DNA of 64,000 bases from Limanda limanda (GCF_963576545.1 NC_083648.1:24215042-24279041); one strand, 5' to 3'. Counted from the stretch's first letter, positions 39,413-53,586 are shown. The notes: generated from the sequence alone by a model not told the origin. Numbers and translations are program-made.

Positions 39413-41519
39413 GTGACCTGTGGGTGTCTCTGCACATTGGTACCAGACATATATTTTTTCCAAGTTGTGTCTTTTCAACGGTCTGTAGAGACACGGCAGC
39501 TGGACTGATGTGTTGATTCTCACAATCATACAGGGTTCTAAAACAAGTCTCTGGATTTGGAGACTTTTCCTTTTTTCCCCCTTAAGTTTCATTCTCACCG
39601 CTTTGCTGTTGGGCTCTTTCTGCTCCCCACATTAAGGACGTGCTACTCTGGCTGTACGGCTGTAAGCAGATATACACAGCTGTCCATACAACTTTTACAG
39701 TTGAGAGGTTTTATGTTTAGGACTTCTATAAGAGGTCGACTTGGGAGACATGTCCAGTGACAAAGGTAATTGTTTTATTTACAAGTTGAAATCATGTGCA
39801 ACAAAATATAGTTTTTACACAGAGAAACCAAAAGAGCAAGTATCAGTCACAGTTCCAGTAATGGAAGAAACTAAGATAACTGAAGCTCAGATTTTTTATA
39901 TTTCGTATAGATTGAAAAAAGGCTTGTGTGGATCTGCCGATTTTTTGGGCAACCTCTGTTATTCCAAGAAAAACTCCCCTACAGTGGCAACAGGCTCAAC
40001 TGAGGTGTAACAAAAGCAAAAGATTTAAGGTGTCTGCTATTTCTCAATTCATCCTTCGAAGGACATGGTCTACGTCAGAGAGCAAAAAGTCTGAACCAAA
40101 ATAAGACAGTTTGGTCCATCTTAACCTTGGCCACTGTTCAAGTCTGCTATATTCTCTTTTCAAAGAGATCAGGATACACAAAATCGAAGGATAGCTTCGG
40201 CCTAGAAGGACCCGGCTGTTGTATCCTCTTATAACTGGGAGTTGAAGGACAGATTCTTCTGCAGTACTTCTGCAGGACAATCTTGTCACACCACAGTGAT
40301 GCATCGTCTTCAAATGAACAGTCAAAGGATGTGACCCCCTGACATGTTTAACTTCACCATGGACATTTTATATTATGTTGGTGCCAGAATCCTCATTGGC
40401 AAGCAATCATCCGCCATGTTGCCTGGCAGTTCCTTGGGATAACAGACTCACATCTAAATTAATATAGAAAGCCAAAAATATACTCGTACTATTCATACAA
40501 ACAATATGTATAATATCCCAAGTAAAATCTGATTTTAAAAATCACTTAACACTTTCCCTTAAATTTAAATAGATGAAAGATTTTAAATCACATTGCATAA
40601 GAAAATTGACTGTTTTTGAGGGGGTATACACGTCATTTCTTTCAGTGGTTTTTCCTCACTTATTACATATCTGTCATTACTGGAATTTTGCAGGAGTCCT
40701 TAACCAAATGATCTTTTAATACTTGCTGGCTTCCTCTCACAGCAGACAAATGATTAACTGCAATGTAGCCAACGTGACATAATTGTGTTTTCTATGAGCA
40801 CAAGTAAACAACAACAACAACAAATTGCCCCCAGTGGAGGTCTCGCAGAGTGCTGTCCAACTTCCCTGTCCGAAACCTGTCATTGCGTCTCATTACTTAG
40901 ATTGTTGTCAACTCTCCTCATTTCTGTATCTGATTCAAGTCAAATTCAGAAAGCAACTGCAACAACAACAAACGCAGGCGACTTCAAAAGACTGGAGAGA
41001 AAAAAAGATGAGGAAGAGAAAGTGAGACATGGATAGAGGGATACAGGGACACTGGGTCAGGGTAAAGACCAAAAGACAGAAGACCAAAGAACACCATACA
41101 ACCTGATACATATTCCTGTAAACTAAAGGCCAACCTCTTTATTCAAGGCAGATAGAGTGCAAAGTTAAATGGGGAGAGGAAATAAACAGACAACTTCACT
41201 CGCTTGGTAACCAAGGCAACGGTGCAGCAGGTTTTCTCCTGGACATTAAAGCAGATCTCGAGGTGGTAGGAGGTGGGGGATTGCCTGGTACCTGTTCCAA
41301 CAAATGCAAAGAGACGAGACTCACTGGTAATGATGCCAACAGACTGTGTTTGTACAGGTGGAAGCCACACACAGCCCACACTGCAGGCTTTCTTTTTTGG
41401 CAGCAGCAACACTGAGCCATGGTTCATTATGCGGCAATCTCATGCTCCATATGTAAATTACCTGGAGCTGGTGTACTACACAGCATATGCTGTACAGCCA
41501 GGTGGGAGACACCAGAGCT

Positions 41520-41960
41520 GCAATGACTGTAGTTGCTTTCAGACATGCACTAAACTAAACTAAACACTGGATTATCTTCTGACATTCTAGGGGCTAAATG
41601 TGAGAAAGCCAATGTACAAGTGAGCAGAGGCGGAGCTACGGGTGGCCTCTGCAGCTGCTGCCCCAAATGTCTTCTCAACAGCCCAGAATCTATTTTTACA
41701 GCATCATAAAGTGGGACTGGTGCTGTGGCCAGAGGGAAGAACACTCACTCCAATGGGTTCTTCTGAATGACGAGGATTATCCAGCTGAGTTAGCTGCTTA
41801 ACTGGGTTGCTGATTCGCATGAATTGGGCAATTTAGTTGATTTAAGTAATTCATAGAGCAGAACTAGTCGGGATGTTGTGTTGTGAAACGAATATACTGT
41901 CAGAAATGTTAATGAGCTGTTTAGCTGCTCACTGCTGTAAGTGCGAACGCAGCCTAGAAA
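41520..41960. repeat. Possible DNA-transposon remnant
   Basis: The left part TTTCAGACATGCACTAAAC and the right part TAAGTGCGAACGCAGCCTAG recall the 'frequent fish MITE' wording also glimpsed near 46560 and 57280. No target duplication or clear terminal repeat was found. Confidence 0.25.
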
Positions 41961-44547
41961 CTAAACTAAGCCTGTAGCAGCAACTATGGCTCAATAGAGC
42001 ACAAAAGGTGATTTGTGTTATATTAGATTTCAAGTTCATATGAATTCGTACTGATACCGATTGTGTGGTCCTGAGATGAGCTACGGCCAATCTCCATTGA
42101 AAACAAATAAATCCAAGGTTATTTTAAGGACCTGTGTCCAAAATATGTGCTCTATTTAACACCAAGTTATGTGTTTTTTAAAATATGTCTCAACTTTGTG
42201 TTATTTCTATCTGACTGGTCTGGCGTGTTGTGTGTGCCAAACCAAATGTGTGTATGTCGTTATGCAGTACTACTCCTTACAGTGAATCTTATTAAGTTTA
42301 TAATACTAGTGATTAAGAGTGAAACTTCTGAAGACATTTCATTCGACCGTGACAGTGGGTACAGATTAAGGCCGGACCCAATTGTGCGGACATTCTTCAG
42401 AGTTCATGTGTGAACCATGCTTAGGGTAGAGCAATCCACCAGATTGGATTCAGGCTCCTGCAACATTGTCAGACACATATTACGGATAAAAGTCGATGCA
42501 GCAGAACGACAGATATCACCCTTTTATTCAAATCAGTCTTTGACACAACATTACTTACAATTACCCAGATTGCATCATTTAGCAGATTGATCTCAAATTG
42601 GTGTGTTAAACCATTAATGGCAATTATTTGTATAGCCCCAAATCATAATTTACACAATCCCAAGGCACTGTACATCCATAAAAATAGCAGAGGAACCAAA
42701 CAGTTCCCACAATGAGCAAGTACTTTGGTGACTGTGGAGAGAAGAAATTCCCTCGAAAAAAACGCATCAGAAAAGCAAACCCACCAGAGCACAGGGGAGA
42801 TTGGGAGAGCGGAAATGCTATCTGACTGTATGGTCTGTCATCCCACACTCAACGGGAGTAATGAAGACAGATCAATGTTTTTTGTATCCATGACAACACT
42901 GTCTGAGACTCAGACGTTTGTGGTGTTCTATGGGTGTAGTGGGCCACATGAGGGTAGAAGAGCAAACTCCAACACACAACCTGTTTTCACCAGAGAAAGT
43001 TGTTATGGCAAACTTCCTAAATGTGTCCTATTTACATATCCAACAAACTCACAACAGTGCATTACTTTGTGTTAAAATCATGTGTCAACCTGATAAATCT
43101 ATTGTCTGCTCATGAACATATTTAGATTCACATTGCTTTATTTTGCAGTCTTGTGCCAAATGAATTTAAATGCATTTCCGCCTTATCAATCTGTGCTCAA
43201 TACCCTATAATGAAATGGAATTTTATGCAAATGTATTCAAAGGGAAAAACTGAAATATCACATACCAGAAGTAGTCAAACCATATGCTTCCATTTCTCTT
43301 GATCATCTTTGAGATGTTTCACCTTGGTTGCAGTCAAACTGTGGTAGATTCTATTAATTGGAAAGACACACAATCTGTCGAAACACTGTTCACAGCTGAC
43401 AATCAGTATCAGAGCAAAAACAAAGCCTCAGTGGCCTCCATAATTCTTATTAGAATAGAGCTTAGGCTGCTTTGCCAAAACAGTGGAGAAGGGGTTTGGT
43501 AAGTGAGGGGAATAAGAACCCAACAATGGGCTGCAAGGCAGAGTGGCCAGATGGACGCCTCTCCTCTCTGACAGTTCACAAACAAGCTGAAGGACTGCAA
43601 GACAGTGAGAGTCTCTGTATGATGAAACCAAGAGTAAACAGTTCGGCCTTAATCCTATGCATCATATCCAGAGGGAAAGGCTTAGAACTGATTGATCGTC
43701 TGTAAGTTCTCCACACAGGTTCTCTGGAGTTCGGTTTTAGCTTTGACATCATGATAATGTAGGTTGTCTAACTATGAACGACAACTCCGGTAGCAGCACA
43801 CAAACACAACCTTTTACGACAATAGTAGAGGCTTCTCCCCTCCGGAGTTTCCTGACCGTCAAGACCACGATCACAGCAAACAGTTTGAACCACCAGCACA
43901 GGCCGCTGTCTTAGCCAATGGTTTAAATAGTGTGAGAGTGTAAGAGAGACAATCAAGGGGCAGGAGAGGGAAAATGTCTCTAAATCGTAGACAATGTGGT
44001 GGTTTATGAGTTTTAGCATAGAATCGAAAAACAACACAGCTTTCCAGTGGTCACCAGTGGCAAGGGGGGGATACCCTCCTTTGCACCGGCCCTGCAAGGT
44101 CAAAGATAGTTTCAAACACTAAGTGGCGCTATGAACTGTTTTGAACCCATAAATCTATTTTTTTTATTAACAGATGTGCCGATAAAAGTGATATCAAAAT
44201 CAGTATTATTGTGTTTCGGCAAAGCACAGTCAAATTTAGTTTACGGATCAAAAGTTACATTTTAGAGTGCAGTTACACTTTTTCAGATAAGTCACAAGAT
44301 GTTGAGACTGAATGTAAAACTAATATGTTCAGAGTCATTATATTCCATGTGTGTACATCAACTGTTAATCCAACTCATTAACTGAAGCAGCATCAACTTT
44401 GTCCTGCTTCTGTCCACACAGAATCCTTCTAGAGAGATCATGTTCTTGGTTTTATACAGAAAAGTCTGCAGCTACTTGAAGACATACAGTGTAGACTTCA
44501 TTAACCTTTAACTGAAAGCACAATCTTTCTCCAACCATTACACAACT

Positions 44548-44685
44548 CAATGCGCTTTACAGTGCACTTTTACATTCACACACATTCATACAGTGCATCT
44601 ATGTGCAGCAATTTATCTATGAGAAGGGCTGTTTGGGGTTCAGTATCTTGCCCAAGGACACTTTGGCATGCAACCATATGAACTC
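44548..44685 (-). repeat. SINE family A, partial (minus strand)
   Basis: It contains TGCGCTTTACAGTGCACTTT, CATACAGTGCATCTATG and TATCTTGCCCAAGGACACTT, the central portion of the family. The head with the promoter boxes is missing. It ends about 290 bp from an EC5 exon. Confidence 0.7.
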
Positions 44686-44974
44686 AGTTCTGATTTAATG
44701 TTGAGTTACATGACATTATTAATGTGTGTGTTTATTACATAAGGTTACACTTTATTGAAGAGTTATTTAGATTAAAACAATTAGTGCTTTATACTGGCTA
44801 ATAAAGACCCAGTATGCTCCTAATTAGAAACTAGTAAATGGTGAATAAGTATACCTTAATATAAAGTGTTACTTTGTACTGACTGTATTACTGTACTGCA
44901 GCTATAACATGTTATTACTCATAACTGACTGTATATTGTATGTTAAATCACCTGCCTGTTTACCAAAGTCTTAC

Positions 44975-45089
44975 CTCCATTGTCCTTCACGGTAAAATTC
45001 CGATCAACTGGCTGCTCAGCAGGCACATAGAAGGAGAACTTTCCATTCGCAAAGTTGTCCAGATCTGTTGCTCGGATAGTTTGAATCAC
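44975..45089 (-). CDS. Cadherin exon: EC5, first half
   Basis: The acceptor is TTTCTCATCAG and the donor is GGAG|GTAAGA on the minus strand. The exon follows the preceding one in phase 0 and ends with one base (G) carried into the next. It encodes 38 residues beginning VIQTIRATDLDNFANGKFSF and ending in NFTVKDNG. The GQ|VIQTIRATDLD junction is the standard type II cadherin EC5 pattern, where the D-L-D residues correspond to the DXD calcium ligands at the EC4/EC5 boundary. At 115 bp the exon is about one codon shorter than the 118 bp I remember for mammalian type II cadherins. Nothing in it suggests decay: the frame is open and both splice sites are strong. Confidence 0.93.
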
Positions 45090-48000
45090 CTGATGAGAAA
45101 CACACAGAGAAAAATAAAACATGAAAACTTCACAAAAAGACAGAAAGAAAGTAAAGAGAATTAGGGGTGAATGTTGGTAAGAAAAAGAGAGGGAAACAGT
45201 TTGACCTCTTGTCATTTCTTGAGTCTATTAAACAAAAAAAAAGACGTTAATTAGTTTTAGTTTTTCATTTACACAGCATAAGGCAAAATATGCATTAATA
45301 TCGCACAGCCTCAACATGGTAATCATCCAATTTAGTGAAAAGGTTTGTTCATGGTGTCTTTTAGGAATCAAAGAACTGCAGCTGATGGAAAAGTTGTAGC
45401 CAATAAGGTGATACGTCTTTCATCAGTCTCCTGTTGACAGTAAAGAATACTAAAGTATTTTTACTGAACAAAAATTTAATTATACATTTTGCATCTGAAA
45501 GAAAAACAAATGTCCTCTATTGCATTGGCTTAAAATGCAAAGTAAACTAGTAGATGTACATCTAAATTTTGAGCATTACGTGGAGCTGCTGTTTGGTTTG
45601 TCTGTGGTTATTGTGAATTAGCAGTGAGTCTGCATTTTGGGTGAGGGCTGCAATATACTTCACTGGGTTTACAATCAAGGGTTTTTCACCATTCTTAAGC
45701 CCAACTCTCAGAACTTAGATAAATCATCCAGCTTGATTCACAGTATTAGTTTTTTTTTTCTACCAATATACTGTGATGACCCCCCCCAAGCCTTGTACCC
45801 ACCTGTCCTGGACTGACATCCCCTCACCACACTCACAAATGCAAACCGGCCTGTTGCAGCCTCAATATATCTCATAGTTATTTTTCATTCTGCCCATGTC
45901 TTTTGTCTCTTCTTTCATTCTGCTCTAGTGTCGCCTGCCTCAACTCTGCTCTAGCAAACAGAACACAACATTTCCCCACATCTAATTACCATATAACTAT
46001 CATCTGCTCTATCATTTCATCTCCTTATTGCCCTGCCTCTTAGTTAAAGATCACGTTTTGTTGTACAGAGACCATGGATTCAAGAAGCATTTAAAGCCTT
46101 ATTTCCAGACGGCTCAAGACAAGCAAAACCCATCAGCCTCTGACAGTTTAATAAGAAGGTTTTACCCACAGATCAAAATCAGCACCAGCATGAATACAGA
46201 TAACTTGTTCTAGTTGTGTTTTGACCTAACTTTTCAACTGACGCTTTCGAATTTAAATCCCCAAATCTGAGTTCAGCTCATTGGGTTTTGCCTCTATGTG
46301 ATGTCAGCACAAGTGGAAGACGGAGGGGAACTTAGAGGGAGGCTGCCTGCTTACAGCTTGCCATATTTATGTTAATCTATTTATTGGATGATCCTTTCAG
46401 AGGAGTTTTTATCCAAATTTCTCGGGTAGAATTGAATGGCTTTTAGTCGTGACGCTGCATATCTCAAGCAAACTTTCATATTTGTGTCCGTCATGTGTTT
46501 GTAATCAAAATGCCTGATTGCTGCAGTGAATCCTCCAGAGGATCTCCTGCTGTATTCTAACATAGGCTCCTTCAGACATGCTCCAGAGTCTAGTGGGCTG
46601 GATGGTAAAACTCCGGAGAAGGTCCGAAGTTCTGCCCCTTTGGAGGATGTCAGCAGAATATCTGGAGATTACTGCATGTCGAAAGGAAGCTAACATTAGC
46701 CTACTGGTAATATAAGAATGTGAAAGGCCCCCTTTGGAACCAGTATTTGATTTGTCCACTACAGGCTACTGTATAAACGTGGTGCAACATGGCAGACTCC
46801 ATGGGAGGGGTCCCACTCACAGTGTCGATATGAAGCACTCATACTATTGTAATAAAACCCTACAATTCTAAGTTTCACAGATTATACTACTACTAATAAA
46901 TATAATATTATTAACATTATCAGAGTGAAATAAATCTTTAGTACTTCAGTCACATTCCTCTACATGACATTTCTCAAGAGTACATATGTTAAAAAAAGAA
47001 ACGTGGAAATCTAAAATGATGCTTTGCATTCTGAGCCCTTAGACTTGTGACTGCCACTCGTGTGCTTGTACTTACAGCACACAAGAGATGCATATTAAAT
47101 GTACTGTATGCCCCACAACCTAAACAGCCAGTCTCATCACTTTGAAACCAATTATGCAAATGTAGTAGACAAGTGAATCCCCAAATGCAGCAGCAGAAAT
47201 TTGTCATACCAGATTGATGTGCCAAGCATGAACATTTCCTTGTGTCAATTTATTGCAATACCAGCAGTGTAGCGAAAAGAACCGTCCCTTGACACTGACT
47301 GTGCTAAGCATGTGCCTGTGGCCAAGCTAAATGATTATATAGTGCATGCGCTGGAAACAAGCACTCTGGAGCTTGGATTTGCTCTAAAAGCAGGAAGGCG
47401 GCAGACAGATAAAAAGAAAGGGCGACACATAAAAGACAGTGGGAGCGGGTGTCATGGGTCACCTTTGTGTGTACACATGTGAGTGTAGGAGTTGGCGTGA
47501 TGCAGATACTGTGCGGTTGTGATTTGCACAAGAAAAAAAGGTGTTTTATCATTGCTGGTTCAAAGTGGGCCTGCTCTGGAGCGGAGAGGGTGGCGGGGAG
47601 GTGGCGGGGATGAGGGGGTGTCAGGGAGGCAGGCTCGCGTTTAGGTTTTAATATGAACGTCTTTGCTGCTATCTGGCCCAGCAGCGGAAGCATCAGCACG
47701 CTCCACAGTCTGAATAATTTATGGGTCCAAGAAGCTGCAAAGTCTGCAGCTCAGCTGATAAATCCCCCACTGATGGTGTCAGACACACAACAGAAAGGCT
47801 ACAGATCAACATTAGTGAGTGTTTGCCAGGGTGTGTGTGTGTGTGTGTGCGTGAGAGAGAGAGGGAGAGCAGAGGAATGTGGTTTTATTATTGTCTTATG
47901 TGCTCTACTTTGTATTTGTATGTTTGTGTGTTTGAGGGATGAACATAACTGAGTTCTGTTGAGACGTTTCCTTTTCGGCAGAGTCAACTTGACCTGCAAC

Positions 48001-49131
48001 TATATGTTTCAATTCCTTCATGCTGTACATCAACTCAGAGAGGAAGACAGGACCGGGAGTTAACCCTGAATTTGGGCTTGTTCCCTCAGATCATGCTGTA
48101 AGGCTGTACCTTAATCTTCATGGTCAAGGTGATTCTTCAGTGTACCTATGCCCAAAGATAAGTCTGGGTGTGCATCCAAAGCTAATTATGTGTTGTTCCG
48201 TCTCTCAGTGTCCGTTAGGGGTTTTCAGTCTAAAGACGTCAGTTCCTACTGAAGATATCTCAAACAGGTCACAGTCCAAATACATTTTTTTTTTTTTTTT
48301 TTTAAAGGATCAGTCATTGTTTCTCAGCAGGGAATATTTTGCTTTTCTGAGGAACAATTTTCATACACACCCATATATACATGCCTATATATACAGTATA
48401 TACATACTTTTATCTAACTAATGACACCTACATTGTGAAATCCCATGACATGACATCATATAATCACAACACAACAAGCTGAGCTGCTGTAGCTATGTGT
48501 GGAATACATTTCAGCACAGTGACTTGTTTGATGGGGACGTGGCTGTGCCTGCCCCCTTATTTATCACACCGAGGCTACAGCATGACTTCGGCTGTTTGGT
48601 GTCTTCTTCTCAGAATCTTTAAGGTATAACTACATCTGGATCCATACAAGCCACAGTCTCAGCATAATGAAGATTAGAATGAACAACATGTCACCTGGGG
48701 AGCAAGATGGACAGATTGGCCCTTAAAGTGAAAAAGAAGAAATAAATCATGCCACACAACTCACAAGACTTTTGAATCCAGGTTCACACCACACATTCTC
48801 TTATGTAACACGTGTTATGCTTTTACCAAGGCTGTGAGGTGTTATTGAAGTGAAACATCGTGGCAGAGATGATGTGCACTACAGATGTCCCCTGGGACTT
48901 TGCCTCCAGTGAGTTTGGGAATTTTCAGGTCAGATTTGTCCTACTCACCCCATAGTCGATGTTAAAATGAAGACAAACAAGATGTGAATTCCTTTTCACT
49001 CACATAAGCAGGTTCTCAAAGTGTTAAAAAGAATAAATAATGTTTCCTTACTGCTAATGATCAGATTTTAAGAAATTTACATTATCTGTGTAAACCAAAC
49101 ACCTATTTTTCTCCTTAAATCAGCAACGTAC
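45090..49131 (-). other. Cadherin intron (4042 bp)
   Basis: It lies between the EC4/EC5 junction exon and the first EC5 exon. It holds a GT/GA microsatellite at 47831-47862 and a run of 19 T at 48285-48303. A stretch at 46555-46700 resembles, by a few shared words, the sequence around 57000-57340 and may be a dispersed repeat. No coding signal was seen. Confidence 0.8.
47831..47862. repeat. (GT)n-(GA)n microsatellite
   Basis: About nine GT units followed by CGT and five GA units, within a cadherin intron. Confidence 0.95.
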
Positions 49132-49256
49132 CTGTCCATTCTTGGTGCTCGTACACACTATGACAGCACTGCTGCTACCAGAGATGGACGGAACGTTGTC
49201 ATTGATGTCCAGGACCTGGATGGTGACAGGGACATGACTCACCATACGAGGGTTAT
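49132..49256 (-). CDS. Cadherin exon: end of EC4 and start of EC5
   Basis: The minus strand shows a TTTTCAG acceptor just above 49256 and a CAG|GTACG donor just below 49132. The exon starts with two bases that complete a codon from the unseen upstream exon (a carried G would give Asp) and ends on a codon boundary. It encodes DNPRMVSHVPVTIQVLDIND and continues NVPSISG, then SSSAVIVCTSTKNGQ. The SHVPVTIQVLDINDN stretch is the last strand of EC4 with the calcium-binding inter-repeat linker (DXNDN motif, here DINDN). What follows is strand A of EC5. Type II cadherins normally have an acidic residue after the Cys (VCED or LCEN type); here it is VCTST. That XEX position in EC5 would face a sixth repeat that cadherins lack, so calcium binding between EC4 and EC5 need not suffer. 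Confidence 0.93.
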
Positions 49257-51195
49257 CTGAAAATGAACACAAGAAACAGGCATTTGCTGCTGAATCACTT
49301 CTGTATTGCCAAAGAAAAGAGATGTCTGTCTCCTATTGACAATGGGAGTAAGGGTGCAGTTTTTCTATATGAGCTGTCCATGATAAAGATAGTGTTCTGA
49401 ACTTCGAATTGGTTTTACAGGGTACATTTTCCAGGATGTGTTTTAAAGAAGCTCTTTCTTGTTCTGCAGATTCACTCACTGTATATAAACAATGGGATAT
49501 GATCTGAGGAAAATCCTGCCCTTCAGAAGAGACCCGCTGTATTTAACAGTACACATAAAAACCAAGGTCAATGAGATCATTAACATAAACCAGACTAACA
49601 TGACTCTCACCAACAGAAGTATATCTTTGAATCTGCAATGCAAAAATCGACATGGTAAAATCTCTATCTTTATATCTTTATCTATTTCTCTATTACGATA
49701 TGCTTTAAAGTGAGTTTTCATTACCAAATGTTTAGTAAGAATTATTATAACCTATATAATGGACTCAATGAAAAGTAGTTTACAACCGATGGCCACTAAG
49801 CAAGCAATATTTACCATCATGCATTGCTTCAATTGAGAGAAAAATAACTAACAGATGTCAGGTAAGAGACTTCTGTAACCTGACATACCAATGTAAGAAA
49901 GTTTGTTTATTTTAACAAAACATAAAAAAAGCTTTTCAAATAAATAATTGGAAATTCCTACACAATTAATAATCATTATGATTTCAGAGAGCAGACAAAA
50001 TGCCTACATTAGAAAAAGACAGAAAAATTATGAGAATAAAGTCTTCCATGCACGAAATGAAATCAAAGTCTCATTTGACTAAAAAAGCAGCAACAAACTG
50101 AAAACGAATTGATTTGAAAAAGAGAGGATGATGGAGAATCAAATATTTTAAATTGCTTTTGAAAAAATAAACACTTGGGATATATAAAGATTGATTGATG
50201 TTGATGTGGCACATTTTATTTGTGCGGCAGTTATGATGTAATTGACTGTACAAAGATCACCTGGGTAATGTCTGAAGCCTTTCATTGAGTCAATGAGCTC
50301 ATTATATAATCCTCTACATGGACCTCGTCTGGTGCTCAAAGGCCATTCCATTACCATAATGTACAGTAGATTATAATCATGTGTAATTTAAAAAAGACCA
50401 CTAGTTTTCCAGAGCACAAACAGTTTGGAGGAGATCCAGATGTGGACGAGGTGATACATAATTACTGAAAAGGCTCTCCCAAAAAAAACATAAAACACCC
50501 TACAACGTGCAAATGAGAAAGAACAGATGGCAAATACTCTATGTTGGTGACCCATTAATCATAAGGCCCTGTGGTTTTAGTGTTAAAAATGTATGTATCT
50601 AACATTTATGTCCCCTAACAAAGAGGGACTAATTAATCAAAATACACAGAACTTTTTGGATAAAAGGTTTGGGATTCCCTCACAACAACAGTACCTCCTC
50701 ATCCATTTCATACACATTAGAAAGTGTATTTGTGTATAATGGCAACAGTTTTTTCATGATCACCTCAAATAATATAAAAAATGCTTCCTCTTGAAGCCTG
50801 GACATTTGTCATTACATCTACTTTAAGGCTCCAACACCACAGTTTTCTGTCCTGACAAATAATAGATTGTTTCCACACAAAGGACCAGTGCCGAAAACCA
50901 GGTACAGCACACCAAGAGACATAATGTAGACCATCAGTCAAGATGAAAAGCAAAAACGCTGCAGAAGAGAACCCTGGAGGAACTTGAACTTACATCTGGC
51001 CCAATGTGGTGCGGAGGGCGATGCAAGTGTCTTTGCTGGTTTCAGACTGACTCAGTCATCCATTTCCAGTTCAGCACAGAATACCCTTGTACTCGAGGAC
51101 CAATGGGGATGTTTGTTTTAAAATGAGTTATGGTCAGGTGCACGTTGATGCATTGTTCTCTTGAGGAGGTGAAAAGTGTTTTCACTTTACACCAA

Positions 51196-51780
51196 CAAAA
51201 ACCTGGTGTGAAGTTGACGTATATTCTGGTCGGCCGAGAGGTCGCCGTGTTGTTGTAGAAGTTGATGATGAAGGGAAGGACCGCGGACCCAGTACTTACA
51301 AGTAAAATGATGTTTATTAAACAAAGTAGTACAGGTCAGGACGAGCTCTAGAGACTCGGAGAAATCACACAGCCAAATGGTGAAGTCTGACTTGCCCCTG
51401 CCGGGCAAGATGTTTTATAGGTTGGAGGTGGGACCCCAAACCTAGAGATAACATTACATCACACAACAGGGTCTTCAGCCTAAATAAGGACATGTTTAGT
51501 ATCTTGTAGTGTAAGGCGTCTTCATTGTACAGGTCGAAAGTATTCTCTGGGGGAGAGAGTTAACGCATACATTCCATACCATCTGGGATAGTGTTTAACG
51601 AGTGTAAGAGTTTGAGAATCAACACTGAAGATGGTAACATGTCATCGTGGTTTATGACCATGTTCAAAAGAGTTATCAGCTAAAATACACCACAAAGTCA
51701 TCAACACGATATGTCTCTGTTATTATAAGAGCACATTATCGAAATACGGACACGCAGCAGAAATGAGGATTGAAACTAGC
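51196..51780. repeat. Possible LTR or other dispersed repeat
   Basis: The stretch has a distinct composition, with TTTATTAAACAAAG near 51315 (AATAAA on the minus strand) and structured GC-rich words such as GGTCGGCCGAGAGGTCGCCG. This would suit a minus-strand LTR. I found neither convincing ends nor a duplication, so the class is open. Confidence 0.2.
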
Positions 51781-52364
51781 CAGTTGTTTGACCAATTGTG
51801 CCAATACACCAGTGTTTAAACAGACCTGTGTCCTCAGCAGAGACGCCTTCTCTCTTACCACCTGTCAAACCAAAGCATACCTAGCTATTAAAAGGAAAGG
51901 TAGATGGATTGGTTTATTGCATGTAACACCCAGAACAAACCCATGATTAATTAAGAGATATTAAATACAGACACTGGGATATCTTTAGACCATGGCGATA
52001 GATTTTATAAATAGAGCCTTCAACAGCTCAGTTTATCATCACACTATGGCGGAGAGTTTAAAAATGAACCAAAAATATTTCAACACTTTTCTTTATAGAG
52101 CTGTGCATAGAACGTTGATCCCTTCAACACCTCCATACCCAAGAATGTCTCTCTTCTAATCAATTAATGTCCTTTACGAAAACAAGTTGTATGTGGGCTC
52201 TTTCTGCAGGGCTGAATTGACATATTTACTGAGGATATTTTATAATACTTATAGAAATTATTCTGAACCTAAATGTGTTGTCTAAACCTAACTACAGACT
52301 GGGGAGGCTAACCCAAGGCTCTGATGTAACAAGGCTCTTCTCATTCAGTGGTCAGTGTACTGTA

Positions 52365-52530
52365 GATGGTAAATGGTCAGATCACAAATACACTGTCATC
52401 ACAGACATTGGAGCAATTCGGGGTTCAGTATCTAGCATAAGGACACTTTGGCTTTCAGAATGGGGAATACGAGCATCAAACTGCCAACCTCAGGTTAACT
52501 GACGAGCCAGTGTACCTCCAGAGCCACATC
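52365..52530 (-). repeat. SINE family A, degraded (minus strand)
   Basis: It contains GATGGTAAATGGTCAG, CAATTCGGGGTTCAGTATCT, AAGGACACTTTGGC and CAAACTGCCAACCTCAGGTT. These are collinear with other copies but with large deletions and changes. Confidence 0.6.
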
Positions 52531-53284
52531 TGGTCTAGCCAGCATTGTATGGCCGCAATACAACCCAATACCCTATTGGGATATTGTTTTGAAATAGAAA
52601 ATATATATATACTAGTGATCTGGTCATAAATAAAGCAAACATACTTCCATTAAAAATAAATGTAAGATGAGGTTGGGGAGAAGCCAGAGTTGAAAACAGT
52701 ATACAAGTGTGTAGCAGCGTAAAATCATTAATAAGTCCTTGGTACCGACTGGGCAAAACAATAGCTAATACTTTCTCACCTGGTTCTTGCTCTCAGTCCA
52801 TCCTGCTTTTTCTCTTTGTCTGTCTCTTTATCATCCTCTCTGTGCTGTCAACCAGATGGTCTGCATGGTCGTATATATGTTTTTTTAAAAGGCTTTTTGC
52901 CACAGCTAACATCTTTACTGTCTAAGCAAGTTCATGTTTTATCTTAGACAAAACAGACAGATTTGCAGAGTTCAAATGCCTCAAGTAAAATTGAAGCATC
53001 CCAACATGAGCAATTTATTAATTCAATATATTTGAAACCCAAAGATGGACTGACTTGAGCACCCTTAAAAAGAGGCTACACTTGCCTATAGTCGCAGCTA
53101 TACGCAGTGTTGGGGAGTAACGGAATACATGTAACGGCGTTACGTATTTAGAATACAAATTATGAGTAACTGTATTCCGTTACAGTTACAAATTAAATAG
53201 ATGGTATTCAGAATACAGTTACATTGTTGAAATCAGTGGATTACATGACGGTACTTCTCTGTTTCACGAGTTTAATCACTGTCT

Positions 53285-53586
<302 letters not shown>

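Larger units (their letters stand above)
33233..44974 (-). other. Cadherin intron (11742 bp) within the EC5 coding region
   Basis: This long intron separates the two halves of EC5. It contains a GT microsatellite at 36372-36394, SINE copies at 39175-39412 and 44548-44685, a degraded second-family SINE at 38595-38715, a short SINE-like scrap (TTTATATAGCGC) near 35577-35590, and a possible MITE at about 41520-41960. A unique-looking stretch at 36830-36970 has the texture of conserved non-coding DNA. Otherwise I see nothing in it; open frames here have no recognisable protein sequence. Confidence 0.85.
28183..49256 (-). other. Type II classical cadherin gene, 3' portion (four exons)
   Basis: This is the part of a minus-strand cadherin gene visible here. 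The four exons are 49132-49256 (125 bp), 44975-45089 (115 bp), 32963-33232 (270 bp) and the terminal exon, coding 28183-28808 (626 bp). All junctions are GT-AG, and the phases agree at every joint: 0 between the first two, then one carried base at each of the next two. Introns are 4042, 11742 and 4154 bp. Classical cadherins are calcium-dependent adhesion proteins whose ectodomain binds cadherins on the neighbouring cell; the tail recruits p120-catenin and beta-catenin and so links to actin. The exon lengths and the sequence around the membrane match type II cadherins. The tail wording (EEDIRENVVTYDDEGGGEED, then DIAALRNP) reminds me most of CDH20/CDH7/CDH19, but this is recall and not an alignment. 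Exons for EC1 to most of EC4 are absent from 49257-64000 as far as I could read. Confidence 0.93.
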
